From Podochytrium sp. JEL0797 (Eukaryota > Chytridiomycota > Chytridiomycetes > Chytridiales > Chytriomycetaceae): a stretch of DNA of 14,326 nt. Every line of letters starts with the position of its first letter. The first letter of the stretch is position 1. Both the position numbers and the translations under genes were made by a program. The notes under the pieces are model-generated. The model was not told the origin of the DNA. It did no database searches and saw only the letters and a program-made list of their open reading frames with translations. Location of the stretch: contig JADGJG010000677.1 in assembly GCA_027596195.1 (NCBI GenBank), forward strand, positions 1 through 14,326, written 5' to 3'. Below, in pieces: positions 1 through 6,300 of the stretch.

Positions 1-7
1 GCAGAGC

Positions 8-105
8 CGGTTCGAAACCGCCGTATTACAAATACGTATTCGAACATTGCCGAATTGTCAACACGGAATCCTGACAAGGGGGCCCAACCCAAAGCGACTG
101 CAGTC
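8..105. repeat. Cluster of small palindromes and a 9-bp direct repeat
   Basis: Read directly: CGGTT-CGA-AACCG at 8-20, the palindrome AATACGTATT at 31-40, the palindrome GACTGCAGTC at 96-105, and a 9-bp direct repeat AGCGACTGC at 93-101 and 107-115. Each is short enough to occur by chance. The density before the TATA box is what stands out. No function is assigned. Confidence 0.5.
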
Positions 106-137
106 CAGCGACTGCCGTTATTTTTCACTACGGTGAT

Positions 138-165
138 GGCGAGAAATCGCTCACAGCTTGCTGTG
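138..165. repeat. Paired-hairpin motif, copy A
   Basis: Two adjacent hairpins: GCGA-GAAA-TCGC (139-150), closing a GNRA-type tetraloop, then a short inverted repeat CACAGC/GCTGTG (152-165). A near-identical motif occurs at 780-808 inside a probable intron, with a different GNRA loop (GCAA). Here it lies about 30 bp upstream of the TATA box. Possible readings are a short mobile or interspersed host motif, or a conserved RNA structure in introns or leaders. Confidence 0.6.
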
Positions 166-186
166 CCCAGTTTAACTGGTAGTTTC

Positions 187-204
187 TCACTTTTATAAAA
201 GTGA
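187..204 (+). promoter_or_regulatory. TATA box inside a perfect 18-bp palindrome
   Basis: TCACTTTTATAAAAGTGA (187-204) is its own reverse complement. Its centre holds a consensus TATA box, TATAAAAG, at 194-201. Transcription would be expected to start about 25-30 bp downstream, near 220-230, ahead of the first in-frame ATG at 388. Because it is symmetrical, a TATA core exists on both strands, so the sequence alone does not set direction. The downstream + strand gene suggests rightward use. Promoter function is inferred from consensus match only. Confidence 0.5.
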
Positions 205-247
205 TTGTTTTATTTGAGACTGGGGGAAATAATGCCCAATTTTAGAA

Positions 248-253
248 AATAAA
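248..253 (+). promoter_or_regulatory. AATAAA poly(A)-signal-like hexamer
   Basis: A canonical AATAAA lies about 50 bp downstream of the TATA box. In an LTR this would mark R/U5. In a host leader it could be chance in an A/T-rich stretch. There is no second LTR to compare with. Confidence 0.3.
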
Positions 254-387
254 GTAGTACCCCTCCTCTTGTTCTGAATGTGGAATGCAAAAGCCCGTAT
301 TTAACAACTGACAATTTGAGCTGACGTGACGTGTTCTGTTTCAGTTTTATTTCTAAGAACCCAGGCGACCGCCAACCTGCCTCCTCC

Positions 388-3300
388 ATGCAAATGGACA
401 ACCATGCCGAGGAGACCTCCGAGGTGCTTCGGCTCCGTGCCGAGTTGGAGACCGCGCTTCAAGCGAATAACGCCTACAAGGTCGCGGCCGACGCTGCTGC
501 GGCTGCTGACGCCGCTGCCCGCGCTGAAGAGGAACGACGCGCCATCGCCGAAGCTGAACGTTGCACCGATGTGGAGACCCGCGCTATTGCGCTGGAGGAG
601 GCGTACTCCGTGCGCGATAGAATCCCACAGATGGAGGATGAGTTTGTCGAACGCGCCTCTGTTGGCCCGTCCCCCGACCACTTCCCAGTCACTCAGCGCA
701 TGTGGGACCGAGTCGAAGCCGAGCGCAGACAGGGGAAGACTAGGCGTGAGTCCCCCACTTCTTTGGCGCTTAGACGCTTGGCGAGCAATCGCTCACAGCT
801 TAGCTGTGTTTTCCGACCATTTGGGCTTACTATCCTCCCTCCCACAGGAGACGAGAGGAAAGACTACTTCCGCGAAGCAGGCCAACGGCAACATGCTGCT
901 AACATGGGTATCTACATGGACCACGCGCGCGACTTCAGCCAAGAAGAGTGCATCCGCCTCGCCGCGGGGACTGCTGTGTTCACGCAGGCCACCCAGCAGG
1001 CCAAGGACGCGCATCGTAACGCGAAGCAGGCGAAGCGCCGCAGAAGTAAGGGCTTGTTGAAATATCCACGGGCCGCCGTCTCATGTATTTATTCGCACAA
1101 AAAGATGGCGACGACAGCAGATCCGTCTCTTCTTCCCAAGGAGGGCGTTACAGCCGCGGAAACCGTTTGGACTGAAGTGCTCCCTCTTGTTAGTGACCTC
1201 AGAAGAGGATTTGAAATAAAAACTTTGATTCTTGAGATCTCGCCTTGCAATAATGGCACCTTTTCACGTCCGATCCATAGTTTGTGTTGGTGGCTGAGCA
1301 ACAGTCTGCAAGCCGTTGTCACCTTTACGATTTTGCCAAGGCTTGGCATTTTTACAATCTTGCCAAGGAAAGGCTTGAATATGACCCTTCTTTTGTTGGT
1401 TCTGTCAAAGAAAGTTGGCGCTCAAGAAGTCATCCCAAATCCGGAATTCCCTCTCTTAAGGAAGCAACATGTCGATGAACGATTCTTCCATGTGAGTACT
1501 GCTCCCTCTTTCGGGTTCACGGTGCTATTGGGGTTTTTGGTGTTATCAGTCCCACTCATTGTTGTATACTCACTTCGCCACAAACCATCCAGTGTATCCA
1601 TCATCCCCAGGAGGGTCACTTTCCGAGCCTTGGGCAGAGAGTTCTACGTGGAACGCGCCACGGGACAGGCCTTCAAGGGTGTCGGTACCAGACTCAACAA
1701 CCACGAGAAGGCGGCCCTCTACTCGGTCATGCGCCACTCGGTCCAGAAGTTCAGAGACCTGCCCGACACCTTCAACGAAACCAACTTCGGCTTGATGGCT
1801 GCGGCCATTGCTCTCATTGAGGGTGAAACGGAGGCTACCTTCGAAGCTTCCCTCACTGGAATCTCCCGTCTCACGCACCCTCAAGGTTTTATGACCATGG
1901 ACGCTGCCCACAGGGCCCTCGAGGTCGGTGAACATGAAGCTCACGATGCCCGTGACGCTCGCGACGTTCTGTCCCAGTTGTCAAACACGTCCGCCCATGC
2001 GAGTGACTCCCCCTTGGACGAGGAGAACGGAAACGCCACGCCAAGCGCCGAGGACAAGGGACCTGCCCCCCAGTCCTCGTACAAGACCCCAGCGGCTCGT
2101 TCCGCGACCTCTCCTTCGCCACAACCCATGTTGTCTGCCCCGGCGCATGCCACCCCTGTGTTCACACCTGCGACCCTGAGCGCAATGGCCAGTATTCTCA
2201 AGATCTCCTTGAGCGAGGCTTCGCGCGACCAGGAGCTCCTACGCCAACTCCGCGACATGACTGGAGATCGCCTCGGCAACTGCGAGCTCAGCTCGCGTAA
2301 CGCACTTGTCTACAAGCAGACCTCTGATGCGCTCTACGTGGAATTCGTTGGTCCTGGCAAGATCCTGTCCCAGCAGGACAAGGATCAGCTAACTCGCCAC
2401 ATTGTGGACAAGACCAAGTACGTGGGTCCCGAGGCTGAACGCTTCAGGAGACATGTCAACCAGAACTGTACGCGCTCGAGTTTCGACTCCAAGTTTGACT
2501 CCATCTTTTTGGACGAGAAGGCCCAGTACAACTTCCAGAGCCGTGTCCGTAACTTTGCATGGACGTCGACTGATGCGATGGCGGAAGCCGATGAGTTGGA
2601 ATTGCTGAATGACCAGCTCGGAGTGAACCGACTCGACCCTCCCTCGCTGGCCCGCTCCTTCACGGAAGGCTTCAAGCTTGACCACTCGCGTGAGCACGAC
2701 AAGCTTGTAAATTCGGAGATTAAGTCCGCTGCCTTGGGAGGCCGCAAGGTTCGTTACGGCCACAAGGACCTCACTGTCATGGACTACGCTGCCCACCTGA
2801 AGAGACAAGGTTTCGTCAAGGACAAGGTCCCCGATCCTTCCTCGGTTATCACGGCGAGGCTCAAGGCTCTCGAGTCGGCAGTGACCTCCTTGACTCCCCC
2901 ACGCGGCACCGGAGCCGTCACTCGCCCCTTTGCGGGCCTGCCAAGAAAGCTTGCCGGTACTCCTCCTCCCCCCAAGTTGGAGACCCACGTCTCCACCACC
3001 GAGGAACAGTCGGCACTCGATGACGACGCCGCTGTCCTCATGGAGGAGGAAGCTCTTCTCGAATCGGTCTACGAAACCTTCGCAATGCACGTCGAAGACG
3101 AGGACAAGCGTGCTGAGTTCAGAGAGAAACTCTTCCGTTGCTTCAACTGCGGTGAGACGGGTCACTTCCAACGGGACTGTCCTCAACCCCGCAGAGGTGA
3201 GAAAACGGAGAACGTTGTTGATGTAACTGAAATTCCTCCCATTCAGAGCGCCGCCGCCCTGCCGACACTCGCTGATCATCCGAGTTCATCAGAAGAGACT

Positions 3301-6300
3301 GCCTCGAAAGAGGAGGTTGAGGAGTGCCCTTTGGAAGTTACTTCTTTGAATAAAAAATCTTTTGACCCGACGCTTGAGGCCGCGAAAAACTGGGATGAAC
3401 CAATCATTAACCCTGAAATGAATGCTACCCAACTAGAGGTCGCGCCCCATTCGCAGGTTCCAGATGAGAGTCACATTCCCGACACTATTTGTCACGACGC
3501 CACTGCGACAACTGATGAAGAGGCCCCATATTGGGACTGTGTAAAACCGGACTCACTCGCGTGCCAGGCGCAACTCGCTGAAGAATATCGAAATCAGTGG
3601 ACGGCCATTCCCCTCGGAAAAACAACCATCTCGAGAGAAATTGGTCACTCAGACGAAATGATCTCTTGTTTGAAAAAATCTAACACCGCATCTGAAAAAC
3701 GAGTCAAATTCGACGAATCTGTTGAAGGCGCATTCACAGACTGGTCCTTTGCGACTACCGGTTTGTGCACGGTACCGAGCGAGTGGGGCTGGGCAGAACC
3801 TCGCCGAAAACTCCAGAATAAAGGGTATCACAGGTCCCACGGGGTTGTTCATTGCCCTGGATGGATTGGTTCTACCTTTGCGACGGACATGCTCCTAGAC
3901 AGTTGTTCCAACGGTGCCGTTATGAGTCACGACTTTTATAGGAGCCAGCCAAACCGACCCCCACTAATTCCGGTGAAAAAACCGACACTCAACCACGGCA
4001 TTGCGGGTGCAACATCCGTGTTGGGTTTCGCGTATTTCCCCACATGCATTGGAAACTCTCCGGTTTTGCGCCAATCGGTCCGTTTCGCAATTCTCGAAAG
4101 ATGTGCGCGACCAGTTATCTTGGGAACACCCCAGTTGGAACAATTTCAGGTTGACCTACTGTTCACAATCGACGAAGTCTTTTGGGGGCCAAATCTGAAA
4201 GCTCACGCGGACCAACTGAGTCCCGAGCTCAAAGTTGCTATTTGCGGCTCGAAAACCCCACGGTTGAGCATGCCGCTCCGATATTACACGGAGTACATTC
4301 CCGATGATGTGGGAAAAGCGAATACGCGGATGCATATGCGACTGGAAGAAGACTTGGTTATGACACGAAACCACAAATACCGGGTCAACATCAGGTTGCC
4401 CCACTCGTTTGATCGCGAGCCTCTGTGTTTGGCGAAAACCTGCCTCGCCATTGGCCTTCCCGAATTGGCAGATAAAAGCGTTTTCATCACAAAAACGATT
4501 TATAACTCCTCTGACATTCTCAAAGGAAGCGTACCAATCGAAGTTTGTTATGTCGGAATGAAACCCTTGCGATTGCCTGCTTTCTCTGTCGTTGCGACAC
4601 TCGAAGGGAACGGTCAGTATGACGTCAACGTTCTCAATGTTCCAGAAGAAATGAATGGATCTCAAACTGACTTGGCCGCCATGGTGACGGCAGCGACATA
4701 TTTCCAACCACGTGATAATGACTCATTCCTCGATTGCCTTACTAATGGAAGGCCCGAAGATGAACACCTCCCTTCGGCGGAAGAGTGTGAATTTGAAGAC
4801 GAAACGGTACTCAGTACAATGGTGGCGGAATCTACGCCAGAAGATGAACTCCCACTGGCGTTTGAAGAGGACGAATTGGACAAAATCTTCAAGACGCTGC
4901 CCACGGTAAGAGAAATCTATGCCGGCCGAAACACACTCGGACAAAACGTACAGCGGAAGATTCTTCGCTCGCGACCTAGAATCCGAAAACTCCTCACTTT
5001 TCTGGACGAAAGCGATAACGAAGACACGCGTAATCTGTTGATGAACTCAACACCAGCGCGCGACACCTCAAAAGAGGAGAAGCGAGACTATATCCCTGAG
5101 CCCGAGGCTAAAGACGACCAAGAATTCATTGGAAAATTTGACCTTGAACACATGGACAACCTCCCCAACACCTCCATAAAGGAAAAACTTGTTGACATGC
5201 TGCTCGAGTTCCGTGGTGTATTCACCACGCAAATGAAAACAGGATCTCAAACGCTGCCGGCGCATGAGATTGACACCAAACCAGGTGCCCGTGTCCCACA
5301 CTCGCCACCGTACCCGGAAGGGCCGGGGCGAACAACGGTCTTGCGTGAGCATATTCAGAAGATGCTCGATGATGATGTCATTAGACCCTCGAAATCCCAA
5401 TACGCGGCACCAGTCGTTTTGGCGAAGAAACCAGATGGCAGTTGGCGTTTTTGCGTCGATTATCGCAAACTGAACGAAATCACCGTTCCCGACCGGTACC
5501 CTTTACCCAATATTGAGGACATGTTTACGACGATTGGAAATCGATACTACTTCAGTAGTGTGGACCTCCAATCCGGTTTCTGGCAAATCAAGTTGGACGA
5601 AGCCAGCAAAGCCAAAACGGCATTCATCTCTTCCCAAGGACTCTTTGAGTTCAATGTTCTCCCATTTGGACTCACAAACGCACCACCGACGTTCCAACGC
5701 CTCATGGACGTCGTCCTTGCCGGTTATAAGTACGTATTCGCACTCGTTTACATCGATGACGTCGTGATTTATAGCGACAACGAGGATGAGCACCTCGGTC
5801 ACATTCGTCACATTTTGCAAAGAATGTACAATTACAACTTGAAAATAAAACCATCTAAGTGTCACTTCTTCTACACTGTCTTACCCTTTTTGGGGCATGT
5901 CATCTCAAAGGAAGGCCTACGAGTCGATCCGCACAAAATCGCGACCCTTGAAAATTGGCCTGTTCCGAAAACGGTGAAACAACTTCAACAGTTCCTGGGT
6001 TTCGCGAACTACTTTAAGCGATTTGTGAAAAGTTTTGCACAAACGGCAACCCCTTTATACCACCTTCTGAAAGAAACAACACCATGGAAATGGACACCCG
6101 AATGCGAGGACGCGTTCAGAAAATTGATTTCCAAACTACAGAAGGACATTGTACTCCACAACCCAACGGAGACAGATGAATTCATCATCGAATGCGACGC
6201 CTCAGGCAACGCATTGGGTGCGGCGCTGTATGCAAAGGGCGACACCAATGCGCGAACAGCCCGGAAACCCATCGCATTCATTTCGAGAACCCTCACACCC

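Larger units (their letters stand above)
1..324. other. Non-coding 5' region (possible LTR/leader or host flank)
   Basis: No convincing coding sequence is seen. The + frame used downstream is closed by a TGA at 322-324. The stretch holds several short palindromes, a paired-hairpin motif (138-165), a TATA box (194-201) and an AATAAA (248-253). A TATA box followed within about 55 bp by a poly(A) signal is the usual order in the U3/R part of an LTR, so this could be LTR sequence. With no 3' LTR in the window it cannot be delimited, and host promoter DNA remains possible. Near its end, CTGAC (321-325) followed by a pyrimidine-rich tract and CAG ending at 344 resembles a 3' splice site, so part of this stretch could be a 5'-UTR intron. 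I found no clear matching donor. Confidence 0.5.
388..1045 (+). other. N-terminal Ala-rich coiled-coil-like segment (two putative exons)
   Basis: Encodes a hydrophilic segment rich in Ala, Glu and Arg (heptad-like around 420-600), then after the putative intron a second basic stretch ending in Lys/Arg-rich residues near 1045. Its codons look coding. I do not recognise a family. It could be an N-terminal extension of Gag, a separate small element protein, or an exon of a host gene into which the element inserted. The two ATGs at 388 and 394 both have weak start contexts. A donor-like GTAAGG at 1046 follows directly and is phase 1, like the intron at 746. A phase-compatible but weak acceptor (CAG at 1151-1153) lies 108 bp on. 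Confidence 0.45.

Noticed and set aside
1..30. T-arm-like GGTTCGAAACC suggesting a tRNA 3' end
   Set aside because: The 7-nt-loop stem has a mismatch, and no acceptor, anticodon or D-arm can be placed. It reads better as a simple short hairpin.
331..333. Start codon at the beginning of the open frame
   Set aside because: It is GTG, not expected as a nuclear eukaryotic start; the first in-frame ATG is 388.
1412..1430. TGGCGCTCAAG as a primer binding site after a 5' LTR
   Set aside because: It starts with TGG and precedes Gag, but I cannot match it to a specific tRNA 3' end, and no LTR end can be defined without a second LTR.
1510..1575. Transmembrane segment in the N-terminal part of Gag
   Set aside because: The hydrophobic run falls inside the probable 119-bp intron and is best explained as translated T-rich intron.
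3190..3200. GGTGAG after the zinc knuckle as a 5' splice site for a Gag-only message
   Set aside because: No matching acceptor or alternative stop arrangement is visible, and a six-base match alone is weak.
2389..3279. Long open frame on the - strand opposite Gag
   Set aside because: It mirrors the strongly biased codons of the + strand gene, has no recognisable domain, and similar mirror frames recur across the polyprotein and in both repeat units.
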